NCBI GenBank assembly: GCA_025642065.1
Contig: JAODUP010000950.1
Coordinates: 1 to 64,000, forward strand
Direction: 5' to 3'
From: Paralvinella palmiformis
Taxonomy: Eukaryota > Annelida > Polychaeta > Terebellida > Alvinellidae
Length of the DNA stretch: 64,000 bases
The notes beneath the pieces were generated by a model. That model was given only the letters and a program-made list of their open reading frames with translations, ran no database searches and was not told where the DNA came from. Positions 37,201-48,744 of the stretch are shown here, piece after piece. The position numbers and the translations under genes are program-made. Numbering within the stretch: the stretch's first letter is position 1; every line of letters begins with the position of its first letter.

Positions 37201-37716
37201 GACCAATGTCAAGGTCATTCAGTACAACGGGTTCCCGCTAGGAAAATAAAAACGTTAGGTTTAACTTTAACCACAAAATCAGACTGACATTTTACACAAT
37301 AGACATATTACTTGCTGTTATTGAGAAGATCTCGAGAGGCTAAATTTGGTGGACTTTTTAAAAAAATATATTAGTCACCTAAAACGTTTAAATAATTAAT
37401 TTAAGCCTGCTTTACTAGGTTACGTGTGTGCACATGTGCAAGTATAAACTTCTCGTAGCAAATATAAATAGGAGGAGGACAGTTACTAGACTTATACAAA
37501 ACTAGCTCTGATCACTTCTGTGACGTGTACAGGAAAGTCTTGATATTTAAATTATGAGCGCTACTTTATACAAAAACTGCATTTTCTCAAAGAGCTCGTA
37601 ATGATGTTAATAAAACAGCTATCCCATGGTAACATAAAACATACCTGAGGATAGATATTATCCCTAAAGAACACCTCATCCACTTTGTCAAATGCTTTTA
37701 CTTTCCGGGTTACCAT
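33863..37716 (-). CDS. TYW5: tRNA wybutosine-synthesizing protein 5 (JmjC hydroxylase), 7 exons, 306 aa
   Basis: Fe(II)/2-oxoglutarate hydroxylase that converts the wybutosine intermediate yW-72 toward hydroxywybutosine at position 37 of tRNA-Phe. Exons in transcript order: 37716-37645, 37237-37083, 36776-36707, 36242-36060, 34574-34487, 34372-34256, 34098-33863. They sum to 921 bases with matching phases. Seen: the N-terminal segment with GPCTSKWT and [12 protein letters not shown]; the [13 protein letters not shown] stretch NPRKDVADI; the HxD metal motif WTHYD (His158, Asp160); distal metal His233 in MWFHNV; likely 2OG ligands Arg147, Asn164 and Lys173; and the C-terminal [10 protein letters not shown]. 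Length is close to human (315 aa). The start is the ATG at 37716; the reading frame extends upstream without an earlier ATG. The exon 4 donor is GAT|gtaggt at 36060/36059. A SINE A copy with a clean target duplication sits in intron 4. Confidence 0.93.
34194..34225. repeat. (TA)n microsatellite beside TYW5 exon 6
   Basis: About 15 TA units then (CA)n, within TYW5 intron 6 and 30 bases downstream of the exon 6 donor. Confidence 0.95.
35622..35808 (-). mobile_element. SINE A copy with 11-bp target-site duplication
   Basis: Full-length minus-strand copy in TYW5 intron 4. The exact repeat ATCATTTACAA flanks it (35611-35621 and 35809-35819). Confidence 0.92.
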
Positions 37717-38553
37717 CCTTCTGCTTGTTCGTGAAAATATCAAATGTCGCCAATATCGTAAATAGCGCTCAGGAAGTCAGTCCTACAAAACAGACATCTT
37801 TAAAATATTAATTTTATATTGCTCGCAGATGACACGAATAATCTTTATTCTAATTAGAAGCTAGAGAGTGTGATGGCTATTTTAAATCATGGGCTAGAGG
37901 GCATACAAAATCTAACTTATTAAACCTGCACCGAATGTTAGGAAAACAACCAATATAATTTTTAAACGTACCAGTAATAATGATAATATAGATAATAAAA
38001 TTGATATAGATGGTACAAACAAATGTTTTGGTAGAATAAGTTGAAAAACATTTAATGTCTTCTATTAGATTTATCTTTATAAAATGATTCACTGAAAAGA
38101 AAAAAAATAATACTTTCCAGATCCAACACTAGTTCGTTTACAAGGATCACCATGTTCATCATTTTCTGGTATAAAAAGTCACTGAACTTTGTACGATAAA
38201 AATACCATTGTTTAAAATGTGCATTGTAATGTATGTACTTTTCAAAGTATGTTATTCTTTTGTTATTTATTTTGTATTCATAGCACTGAAAATGAGACAA
38301 TTGTGTAATTAAATATAGACGATTGTTTAATGGTGAGCCAGTCTTCTTGTTTTGTAATATTTTACATTTTATGACTTTTTAATTAAAATATCACTTCAGA
38401 AGACACTTAACAGCAAAATGTTAGTAAATTAAATTTAAAGTAAAAGATTTAGTATTTTCATACAAATCAATTTCTAATTTGAAGTCACATCTGAAATACT
38501 AATGAAGATGTTATGATAATTCAAATTGCAAAGCATTATTTAAAATTAGCCTA

Positions 38554-39514
38554 CTGTATATACTTGGGTATAAGTCACATTTTTTATACTCCAAAATTGA
38601 CATGAAAAATGGGTGAGACTTATACCTAGGTGAGACTAAAAGGGAAGGTATATTTGGCAATGATATTGTTTTTCAACCTTAAAATTGAAAATATGAGCAA
38701 TAAACAAATTTATTAGGTGTATTTTCTCTGTTGTCTTTCAAAGCCAAACTCAATTGGGCTAACTGCCATGTTTATTTAGTCCAATGCACTAATAAGCAAC
38801 GTAATCACCAAGAAGTGCAATTACTACCAAAATATGTGAGTGAGTGTAATTGAGCAGAACAGTAAATGAGGCCACTCAAAGAATGACCATAGAAGCCACA
38901 TCACAGGAAAACGATTACAGCAAACACTCTGTTAATTACTTCCAAAGCTGGGACATGGGAACTATTAATATGAACGTACTCACTCTTCAAACAACATTAT
39001 AGAAACATAATACTATAAATGGGATATTATTTTTCATATACTTATTATAGTGACCCAACAACCATGTCAGGAAATTTAAAATGAAAGAGATGCGATTATG
39101 ACACAGAATTTAAATTGTGGATTGAGTAGGTTCAAAGATAGTTGCCATTCATACCATGGGTCATGAGAAAACACATTTCACTGCAGTCCTCGTGTGTGAG
39201 GCCAACAGAACCAAACTCCTGCAGATGGTCATATTCAAATGGAAGACCATGCAGAAAGAGAAGTTCCCACCAGTGTCATCATTTACATTTACCAAAAGGG
39301 TCACTGATACAATGTTAATCTGGTTACAGAAAGCTTGGGGGTCAATGTTTTAATAGTACCTGAACGCAAAATCAAGTGGGTTTTCCTGTAGTTATCACCT
39401 AAAAAATTTACCTTGACACCTTACTGATTTTAGTGCATCTTATATGCTGGCTAGACTCCGAGGGGCTTATTGGTGGTAGAGATAAGTATGTGACTTACAC
39501 CAGAGCATATACTG
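38554..39514 (+). mobile_element. Internally deleted pogo-family DNA transposon
   Basis: The 961-bp element has inverted ends (CTGTATATACTTGGGTATAA at the left; reverse complement CAGTATATGCTCTGGTGTAA at the right) next to TA dinucleotides. GTCACAT follows in both arms. It carries fragments of a pogo transposase, described separately. Confidence 0.78.
39083..39350 (+). pseudogene. Pogo transposase remnant (N-terminal HTH piece joined to DDE-domain piece)
   Basis: One frame reads KRCDYDTEFKLWIE near 39085-39130, like the start of the pogo/CENP-B-type DNA-binding domain, then meets a TAG. From 39156 another frame reads GHEKTHFTAVL...MVIFKWKTMQKEKFPP, the conserved DDE-domain stretch of pogo/Tigger/POGK-like transposases. 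It continues to WLQKAW and a stop at 39351-39353. Several hundred residues between the pieces are missing, so it is non-functional. Confidence 0.8.
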
Positions 39515-40277
39515 TATATACTTTAAAAGGAGAAATTATTTCTTTAGATGTATCTGAAAAACATTTGGACATAGCTACTGCTGATCACAGTAATCTGTGT
39601 TCTCTAAAAAGAAAAAGGATTTGTTTATATACATATAGAAATATTTTCATAATTTTAATTTTTAAATTGGGTTAAAAGTGCATGGCGTTAGGCTAACCAA
39701 AACTTCTTATTTCTCTAATGAGACATAATTAAGACTTGCTCACAGACTAAGAATTTTATCTCTTTTACTTTTATCACTATTCTGATACTTTAACCTTTTT
39801 AAATTTTATATTTACATTATTATAAGAAACAATTAAAAAAAAACCCTAATAACATTAAACAGTTTGGGTAAAATAACAACAGACCGACTGATAGAAAGAG
39901 TGGGTTTATGAATCTTCATATCACTCACAGATCATTTTACAGCTTAATTCAACTAACTGCACACCAGTATTTTACCTAAAAGATACTGCACACTTACACT
40001 GAATATTACTCTTTATTTATAAAAAAAAGGTTAATACTAATATTATTAAAATTATAAGAACTTAAATTCCCTACTCAGGCTACTGTTTATTAAATAATTA
40101 AGCATGCAAATCACATGTCATATCATATGTGATGTTAAAGTGTGTTAGGAGTCAATGGCTAAGATAAACCCTCCAAAAACATTCAAATAGTCAAGATTAT
40201 AGGTATACTTTTACAGATTACACGACACTAAGCAGTAACTATGTATTATCGCTCAAAACGATATATTGCTTAGTATT

Positions 40278-40307
40278 TAACGGCTACTTTTGTGCACATG
40301 GTAGGCT
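40278..40307 (-). mobile_element. SINE A 3'-end fragment
   Basis: Only the GGCTACTTTTGTGCACATGG part of the body is present, next to a (CA)n/(TA)n tract. Confidence 0.55.
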
Positions 40308-42439
40308 ACTGTATTTTTACACACACATATAGGATATATATAGATATATATATATATATATTACTATTGCATACTAACACGTGTGAATCATTTGAATCTA
40401 ATTATTATTATTACACATTCAATCAGAGTGGTTGGATCTATAATTAGTTGAAAACATTCGCAAGATGGCGCTGTTAACTGGTAACTAATCAATCGATCAA
40501 TATTTATTTCAAACTGTAGTCATCATTGACCTAAATTCTTTCAAGTCAATGGTAGTCATATATTATTATCATTCACGGACTTTTATATTTTTATTTTTTT
40601 AATGTTGACCAACTTTTATTTCGTTTTGAGTCACTTTAATTCGAGCAGTTTCCGGTTTTAAATAAGTGCCCACTTGTCAATTCTAATAATTATCAGAACT
40701 CATTTAATATGGAATATGCATAGTGCTCTCCGACAAATTTACTCGCGGTTTTTATTGATTGATTTTGACAAAGCTAAATTACTGATCTTGACTAAGAGGC
40801 ATACACTCAATGTGATGTATGCTGAGAGTCAATGACATTTTTATGTAACAAAGAATGGGTGAAACTGTAGTTCATACAAACAATTATTGGGTGGATATTG
40901 TTAAAGATCCTCCTCGGGGATGCTAAAAAGGGGGGCTCTTTTACTTATAATATCTGAAATTAATACGATTATTAAATAAAGGGCACACACAATAGAAAAG
41001 GTCACGTGTCGGGTAAAAGGGTTTCGCATACGTTCATTCGTTGAAATAATTACTTATATCTCACTACGTCAATCTGTGATCAAGTGAAAGTGTTGAAGAC
41101 GTCCAAGAAAGAGTTTTTCATATTTGATAAATTAGTTTTGGGAAAACTTAATGAAGCTTCACCCTGAGAAATTCCAATATATTTCATTTGATAAATAAAC
41201 TCACTGAAGTAGATTAGCTACACGTCATCAATGAGAATAATATGTTGTTATTAAATCGAAGTCTTTTCTTAAATCGATTGGAGTAACTGATCATTGTTAC
41301 TTATCTTTAACGTATCATATGTATATCTGAAATATGCTATAAAGCTCGTAGAAAGCATAAAGATTTGCTAGTTTCTCACGCATATATCAGGTTACGAAGC
41401 AATATATGCTTATATTGATTGCCTTTCGGTTTAATTTTCTTCGTATAGTCTCGTATTAAATACTACAACAGAAGCGATATCAGGCAAAATTCAGTATCGA
41501 TCCTCAAGATACATTCTTTGTGACTTTAAAGCTTCCTGTGCAGAATTACAAATGTCAAACTAAACTCGAAAAGTCGCTTTCAATAGCAACTATACAAATG
41601 TAGTGTTGCCATAATGGCGTAAATTTATGGAATATTCGTTGACACATAATTTTGAAAGTCAAAACAACATTAAAGGTTTAAGCTGTGCTCAACTTCCAGG
41701 AAAGATACAAGTATTCGCAGTATACATTGTAACCTAGGAATCTTGATGCACACGAGAGTCTACGGATTTTTATCTGGTGATAAATCTAACCAAATATTCC
41801 AACGTAAATTACTTGTTTAAATGTTCCACTATTTGTTGTCATAATGTATTGTATGTTTTAAGACGTGTTTTCCTATAGTTGGTTCATCTCATTTTATTTA
41901 TAACAATTTCATTTTTTATTATGTCGATCAATTCTAAATTCGTGATAATATTTTCTATTATTATTTGATTCTATAAAACTCACTAAATAATGATATGGCA
42001 TGTTTAAAATAGTTATCCATGTGCGCGTGCGTGCATGCGTGCGTGTATGTGTGTGTTTTCAGCTCACAAGATTGTAGCTCGCAACCTACCGTCTCGTTGA
42101 ATTAACAAATCTTGAACGGCCAAGACACCCCCCCCCCCCTTCGGACAACCCATCCCCATGTGATTCCATCTCTCCATCATATCCCCCTGTCATTGGTGAT
42201 TGGTTTAAGCCACCCAGTCAATAAAAGGACTCCACTCCCCATTTGTAATAATACATGTTTGCCTTTTTTATTCCCTATTATTATTTCCAGATGAAACGAA
42301 GCCAAATCTTAGAAAGATGTAATTTAAATTTAAATAATTAACTAATTGGCGTAAATCTTCCCGATATCTAGGTCTATTTTTTCCTGTCATAACGGTATGA
42401 TAATTTTTTTATCATGTGGTAAGTATCTTTGAAATAAGA

Positions 42440-42925
42440 AGGGTTTTAATCCGTTAACCTACGTTATGATTCGTTGCTGCCAGCAAATAAATCTGGCCGT
42501 AAGTAATCAGTAATTTCTAGCCTCGGCGTAGATTCGGGTGAGGCGGGGGTAACACAATCAAAATGGACATTGAGATTAGACGAAACAAGTGCAGAACTAT
42601 ATCGAAGACTAGAACTTAAAGACGACGTGGATGTGGCAATTAAACAAAGAATCTATCCGATCTGTGTCCTGTCTGCATTTGTCAACAGATCAGAATTCTG
42701 GATCTGGATAGAATCGTCAAATATGTTAAGACGTTCACCATTCCTTGCCACATTTAGATCTAATATGGAAATAAGTTTTATGTTATTGTTAGCATTCACT
42801 TTTAGTGTCAGCCTTTTATTTATTATTGATACGTATTATGTGTGATGTTTACATTCTACTTCGATATCGATAATAATCGTTGTATGTATATGATTTGGAA
42901 TAAATCAAATCAAATCAAAATCAAT
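42440..42925 (+). other. Possible retroelement 3' remnant
   Basis: An open but unrecognised stretch ends in TTGGAATAAATCAAATCAAA, a tail reminiscent of LINE 3' ends with short repeat tails. No protein family could be assigned. Confidence 0.25.
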
Positions 42926-43343
42926 CGCGTGGAAGATCCAGAGACTATCCCGACCGACTCCAAGACGTATACTGGTTCGTTGTACTCCGTGAGCCTGAAA
43001 CGAAAAAAGGGAAAGTGCCAACTTGAACTGGAACGATAATAACATAATTTAAGGTCAAGATATAGATTTGACCACGTGACAAAATTTGATAAAAAGATAA
43101 ACAAAATTGGGGGGGGGGGGGGAGGGAGGGGGTTAGTCGACACCCCGACTTACAGAAGATACTATAGATAGTGATGATGATGATGATGATGATGATGGTC
43201 GTGTAAATTAACTATATTTAATATTTAGCGTCCGGTAAATATGATTAATAACGGATTTTAATGCCATTTATGACAGGTAGACTATAAAAATAACCTTAAT
43301 TATCAGGGGTAGAACGGGTGGATAATCGAAATCACACCTTGAG

Positions 43344-43424
43344 ATTAGTCAGGGGTACGCGTTGGATTCGAATTCACAACCTGGAGATTTGCAGAGCAGT
43401 TCTTTATCCACTGCGCCATTGGAA
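43344..43424 (-). mobile_element. tRNA-like SINE head (possible fourth family)
   Basis: The minus strand reads GCGTTCCAATGGCGCAGTGG, an A-box-like ATGGCGCAGTGGATAA, and about 35 bases later a B box GTGAATTCGAATCC. No CCA end or convincing full cloverleaf was seen, so a SINE head or tRNA relic is preferred to a functional tRNA. Confidence 0.5.
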
Positions 43425-43779
43425 CGCTTTAAGTCGACCTGGGGGAGGATTCTCGTTGTTGATCCTGAAATTGGGGAGGAGTTCCCTGGTTGCCACGTAC
43501 CAGGCTTACTGAGGCTACCGAAGAGAGACTTTCGGGACATCCCATTTTTATCTCCAGCATGAGTCAATTCCATATATAGAAATCCCCCCCCCTCACCACC
43601 ACTCACACTCACACCCAAACACAAATATGGCATGAAATCTACATATCTTAATCAACAATTTTGTGATAAGGAAGCGAGAACGTCTTTAAACATTGTACTT
43701 CAGATGTAGCACGCGCGCGCGCACCCCCCTCCCCTCACACACACGATTGCTGACGCGCGCGTCCTCGCATATTCACTCA

Positions 43780-43780
43780 T

Positions 43781-43834
<54 letters not shown>
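43780..43834. repeat. (TA)n(GA)n microsatellite
   Basis: About 13 TA units then about 14 GA units. Confidence 0.96.
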
Positions 43835-43835
<1 letters not shown>

Positions 43836-44410
43836 GCTCGTGTCCTATCCCATATAAAGCCAGTCAGACGGTTTTTAATATCGAGAAACCTTTAATTACA
43901 TCTACCCTTTCTGATAAAAAGGCCACTAATAAAGGGCCCTGCACCGACACCTTTATGGTTTATATTACACTGACAGTGGGCCGATGTCAAACAAACGTAG
44001 ACATTTCGTTTGTCAAGGTCAGCACAAAGTCGGGATCTTTGATTGGCGTGATTCACGTGAGAGCTGAACCGGTATTTGTGTGACTTTATAGGGTTGTTGT
44101 CGTGGTCGTTGTTGTTGTTATTATGGTCGTTGTTGTCGTTGAGTGATGGGCTCCTGACATCAATGTGTAGAAGAAGATAGCATGATGTGTCTGTAGACAG
44201 ACAGGTGAGTCGCTGAAGCCGAAATGTCGACTGTCGAGGTTGGTTTTCTCTGGATGCGGTTTGGTGAAGACGCAGTCAACAGCGCGCGTAATCAAGTACC
44301 CAAACGCTGCTCACATTTACCCATTGACCTGATGAATCGTCCGGAGGTTGTATTCTCGATTGGTGATTATGCATATATCAGCTTCTTTTCACACACAGAA
44401 AGCGAGAGGG

Positions 44411-44413
44411 AGA

Positions 44414-44447
<34 letters not shown>

Positions 44448-44456
44448 AAGAGAGAG
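44411..44456. repeat. (CA)n(GA)n microsatellite
   Basis: About 9 CA units followed by GA-rich sequence. Confidence 0.93.
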
Positions 44457-44889
44457 GGGTGGCAGAGGGACTGCGAGAAGGGGGAGTCATCGTTAACAAA
44501 AGATACCCCGACTTTATACGGGGATCCATCTGCCTCTTGACATATCGCTATTTGTCACTTTGACCTCTCACTGACACAATTCAACATCCACCCCCACCAC
44601 ACAAAAACCCTCTCACAAGAGACCCGCCCCCACCGTACATCGCTCATATTACAAGCCATTATCTTAAATAGCCCCCATTACAGCCAATAACAGTTTACTA
44701 TCACTGTATGTGTTCTTTAGACGTTATACAAAGCACCATAAAGTGCTTTAGCCAAAACCAAGCATCACTCTCAGCTACAAGCAGCCATTATATAGATGAC
44801 GACAAAATGGCCGTTTTAGCTATCCGGAACAAGTCAGTTCGACAGCCGAAGGCCATTAAACGCATCTTGGAGATCTCTCCGGATTTCTG

Positions 44890-46246
44890 ATAACCTCAGG
44901 TCAGTTCGAGATCTGGATCAGTTTCTATCCCTGTCAGTCTGTCAGTGGGAGCCGAGATCGGGGATAACTAAGCCGCTAGGAGGCGCGCGTATCTCGCTGT
45001 CAGCCCGCTGCGACAAATTGTTCGCGGCGAGAGATCGTGAATACGTGATCTGGTAATCCCGAAGAGGTGACTGACCTCACTCTCCGGATAGGTCGTTGAT
45101 ACTTGGATATGATCCGGAACGGCCCAGACGGTTGTCAGCCGACGACAGCTCCTGTGAGTATCCTGATTCCGAAATGACCGGCAAACGAAATTCCAATGTT
45201 TCCAAAACGTAACTAGATCCTGATTGAGACGATAAAAACTGGCGTATGACGACAGCTAACCAGCTAGAGAAATAACCAGCTAGTGATATAACCAGTTAGC
45301 GAGATAACCAGTTAATGAGATAACCCGTTAGCCAACCAGCTACCGAGGTAGTAACGATCTAGTTAGCCAGCCAGCTAGCTAGATAGTTAGGAAACTAGCT
45401 TGTCGAAATAACCAACAAACCTGCCAGATAACGGAGCAGCAAGCACCTGACCAGCCGAGTGGATCGACCAGCTTCCGATGTAGCCAGTTAGTCAGTCAAT
45501 CAACCAGCCACCCAGCCACTCAACCAGCAACCACGATTTAATCAGCCAATCAGCGCCGGGCTAGTTAACAACACTGAGCCAACCAGCTGCTGGCAGACCA
45601 GCCAACCAACCAGCAGTCGGCAGGGCGCCTACATGCAGACCCCTCCGCATGTAGTGTTATAACTGTAACGTGTGATCTCACTGTCTCTGACTCTCTCCAA
45701 CACACGTCTCTGGTGACGGAGTTTAGGGTCATCTGTTCTCTGGATATGGACCCGGATATCCTCCTCCCCACCGTGAACCTCCCCACACACGCTGACTCTA
45801 TTGTTCGATCACTTTCCGGATAAAATCCCCTGAGCTGACTGGAGATGCTGTAGGATCTGAACGCGGACAAAGGCATCCTGTGTGTGTGTGTGTGTGTGTG
45901 TGTCCCCGTAAGAAGATCGAACCGGGACGCGTCAACAAACAGCGCCGCCGCTCGTCCGACATCCCGAATGGTCTTTTATCGTTCTGGATCGCATCGCCAT
46001 GTCATCGGACGCGTCCAACCGGAAGAGGAACAGCCTGGAGTTGTTTTAGTCGGAGTGGAGTGGATGTTGTTTTTTTCTGTTTGGTGAAGGTTTTTCTTTG
46101 AGAACGTGAAGGATAACGCAGACATCGGGACATCAAATAGCGGATTTATTGGCAGGAAAAGTGCCCAATTTTTTTGTCGGAGTCTCAGCACTCGCGTTCG
46201 ATTGTTGATTTCGCCTGAAGCATTTGACAACGACATCCATAGAGCT

Positions 46247-46284
<38 letters not shown>

Positions 46285-46713
46285 AACTCAGAGAGAGAGA
46301 GAGAAGCTGTTTAAGCTAGGTCTACACACTGGGAACTAGTCTAATACTGGAACAACAATTTAAACCGGATCCCTCAAAATCACAATTAATCACGTGTCAA
46401 CCGAACATCAGGTCAGATTACCAGTATAACAAAATCCAGGAAGTGCCTGACGAGAGACAAGCCAGAGTTATAAGAAGACGTCAGCTAGAGATCCAGACAT
46501 CTAACCCGAAACGCCGAAGGTCAAAGTGTCATCGCCAGCGTATTATCCAGGTGACACCTCGAGTCACGATCTGGGATATCAAAATCGGGATATTTAGACT
46601 ATGTCTGCGTTTGCAAACCGGACAAACAACCCGCGGATGGTATTGCAGTATGGCCAGGATTCTGGAGCTTAATAGCGGGAAAGTGATCCGCGTTTGACTT
46701 TTTTGTCCTTCAG
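44890..46713 (+). promoter_or_regulatory. GC-richer candidate promoter/5' leader region
   Basis: By eye, CpG and GC content rise clearly relative to the AT-rich surroundings, ending directly before the candidate exon at 46714-46796. It contains several short upstream ATGs and a (GA)n tract near 46259-46303. No TATA box was identified. The promoter role is inferred from composition and position only. Confidence 0.3.
45257..45420. repeat. Degenerate tandem repeat of ATAACCAGYTAG-like units
   Basis: Units of about 14-17 bases built on AACCAGCTAG / AACCAGTTAG separated by GAGATA-type spacers recur at least eight times. Looser copies (AACCAGC) continue to about 45610. The array lies in the GC-richer leader of the candidate gene. 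Confidence 0.6.
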
Positions 46714-46727
46714 TTCCGGAGAACTCG

Positions 46728-46796
46728 ATGATAAGAGGCGCCAAGATGATGACTCAGATGATGGGATCATCCTTTGTGATGATAGCGCTTTCTTCG
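46728..46796 (+). CDS. Candidate first coding exon of an unidentified gene (23 codons)
   Basis: An ATG at 46728 opens 23 codons ending at a strong donor, TCG|gtaagt (46797). The peptide begins with charged residues and Met-rich sequence, then a hydrophobic run (SSFVMIALSS), as in the start of a signal peptide or membrane anchor. An in-frame TGA at 46695 lies upstream. A pyrimidine-rich acceptor (tttttgtccttcag) ends at 46713, so the exon may be 46714-46796. The GC-richer leader upstream suits a promoter and 5' UTR. I could not recognise any downstream exon in the remaining 17 kb, so the gene is unnamed and the call rests on this exon alone. It could be chance. Confidence 0.35.
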
Positions 46797-46909
46797 GTAA
46801 GTGGTTATTTGTTTACGTCGTCTCCACGTGAGATCGACTATTAGATAAACTCGATGAAATCCTTCTTTGTATTCAAATGTTTCTCTTAGTTCGTCTAGCC
46901 TGTCTTGAT

Positions 46910-47319
46910 CTACTGTTAATATATAGATCTGTACTCGGTGTACAGAGATGACCTGGTAAGGTCTAGAGTCTAGATTCTATAGGTCTAGAGTCTACTTTTA
47001 GTATATAGATCTTTACTCTGTGTACATAGATGAGCTGGGTCCAGGTAAGATCTAGAGTCTAGGTCTAGAGTCTACTGTTAATATATAGATCTATATTCCC
47101 TGTACAGAGATGACCTGGTAAGTCCTAGAGTCTAGATTCTACAGGTCTAAAGTCTACTGTTAGTATATAGATCTTTACTCTGTGTACATAAATGACCTGG
47201 GTCCTGGTAAGATCTAGATCTAGAGTCTATAGGTCTAGAGTCTACTGTTAGTATAGATCTAGTAGATCTATACTCTGTGTACAGAAATGACGTGGTAATA
47301 TCTAGGGTCTACTGTTCAC
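46910..47319 (+). repeat. Tandem repeat of 65-85-bp units, about five copies
   Basis: Each unit starts CTACTGTTARTATATAGATC, contains TACAGAGATGACCTGGTAAG or a variant, and ends in TCTAGAGT blocks. Units alternate between two subtypes (with GATGACCTGGTAAG and with GACCTGGGTCCTGGTAAG), suggesting duplication of a dimer of about 160 bp, followed by a divergent last copy. The array begins about 110 bases after the candidate donor at 46797. Confidence 0.8.
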
Positions 47320-47507
47320 TCTGGTGCGTGTTCTTCTATCTGGACATTGGAACGGGATATGTACTCGTCGTGTACTCTACTCATTTATTACGTGTTCCGC
47401 GTGTTCCAATCCTCAAGTTAGACCCAATTATGCAACTTTGCTTAAAGTAATTATCCTTTTTACGAATGATTCTAATTACCAATAACAATGTATTTAATTA
47501 GCATTGT

Positions 47508-47694
47508 GGGCGCCTCTTTGGTCTAACTGGTAACGCGTTGGACCATAGATCACTACCACCTGAGTTCGAATCTCGGCGTGGGCATATCTGAAGAGTATTT
47601 CATCTTTGACTTCGCTTCGTTACCTTTGGAGGTCGCTCGGCCCATTTAGCCTACCATGTGCACAGAAGTGGCCGTAAAACACCAATCATCATCA
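47508..47694 (+). mobile_element. SINE A copy with 14-bp target-site duplication
   Basis: Near-consensus full-length copy. The exact repeat TTAATTAGCATTGT flanks it (47494-47507 and 47695-47708). The intact pol III boxes and perfect duplication indicate a recent insertion. Confidence 0.95.
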
Positions 47695-48706
47695 TTAATT
47701 AGCATTGTTAGTCACTTATATCAATCACTTACATGTATATCTTACAAGTTATAGGTAAAATACGTGTTTTCTGGGTAGATAGAAACGTTGTAATAAGGTT
47801 GTGTTTACACGGATATCACTTTGAGCCGGCCACCACGTGACTAATTAATTACGCAACAGAATATGCGCAGAGATTGATGACGTTGTTACACATATAACCG
47901 AACAAAACTATACCAAAACGCACACATGCTGATGACGTCAGTTCAGAACTCTGTCAGCGGAAATTGCCCGAGAAAAATCGGAAAAAAAAGAATATTCATG
48001 AGGATGCCTTATTATAGGCTTATACGCTCGCCATACGGCACACGGTAGCGGTTCGGGATATTAATTTCTGCGTACATGTAATTAAAATATCAGTGTTTTA
48101 AAAATGTTTTTAGCGTTCAAAAATTATATTCTAATAAACTTAATATATAAAATGGCTAAATTAATCATATCTACAATTTTAATAAGGAACTGTAAATTTT
48201 GTAGTAGAATGTAAATTTACCAAAAAAAATACTTTAGATTATAAAATGACTGGGCTACAGTTTTGATAAGAAATTGGATATTTCGGAGTAGAATAAAATA
48301 TCCAAAGAATAGGTTTAATACTTGTGTATTTTTGGTGTAAACGATTTGTCTAGCCTCAGCTTTAGTCAGGTCTTTGGCATATGGTCGGGCGGTGACTATC
48401 TGGAAAATGAGATCATCTGACGCAACGTGAACATCTTGTAGACACAGGTAAAACTGTGATTATAACTCAGACATGAGTGTCTACAGCGCAGTACGTTACC
48501 AGCTGGGCTATGAAAGCGTCATATCAGGTGTATTTTAGAATAGCCCAGCTGTGTGTTCCCGGTTTACTGTTGAGTGACTATGTTTTTTTGGCTTGACCGT
48601 ATTTGCCAAATACGGAAACCTGATGGTATGTCATCATATACTGACTGCTGAGTCACCCAGACGCAATAACAATGTATAAGTTTATGGGTGTGTAGATTTG
48701 TGAATA

Positions 48707-48710
<4 letters not shown>

Positions 48711-48741
<31 letters not shown>
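48711..48741. repeat. (TA)n microsatellite
   Basis: TA run preceded by ATATATGTATA and followed by TGCGTACGTGTG. Confidence 0.94.

Positions 48742-48744
<3 letters not shown>

Larger units (their letters stand above)
37717..46713. other. Intergenic region between TYW5 and the candidate gene at 46.7 kb
   Basis: TYW5 is transcribed leftward from this region. It contains a decayed pogo element (38554-39514), a SINE A fragment (40278-40307), a possible retroelement tail near 42900, a tRNA-like SINE (43344-43424), several microsatellites, and from about 44.7 kb a GC-richer zone with a degenerate short tandem repeat. No complete gene was recognised. Confidence 0.45.

Noticed and set aside
42570..42845. 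91-codon frame with a hydrophobic C-terminal end
   Set aside because: It begins at a TTG rather than an ATG, matches no family, and sits before a retroelement-like AATCA tail; kept only as a possible remnant.
43344..43424. Possible functional tRNA gene on the minus strand
   Set aside because: A and B box-like sequences are present but I could not form a convincing cloverleaf or acceptor stem; a SINE head is more likely.
46443..46697. 84-codon Arg-rich frame upstream of the candidate exon
   Set aside because: It lacks an ATG at its beginning (first codon GTG). Only a short internal ATG frame remains, so at most it is an upstream ORF.
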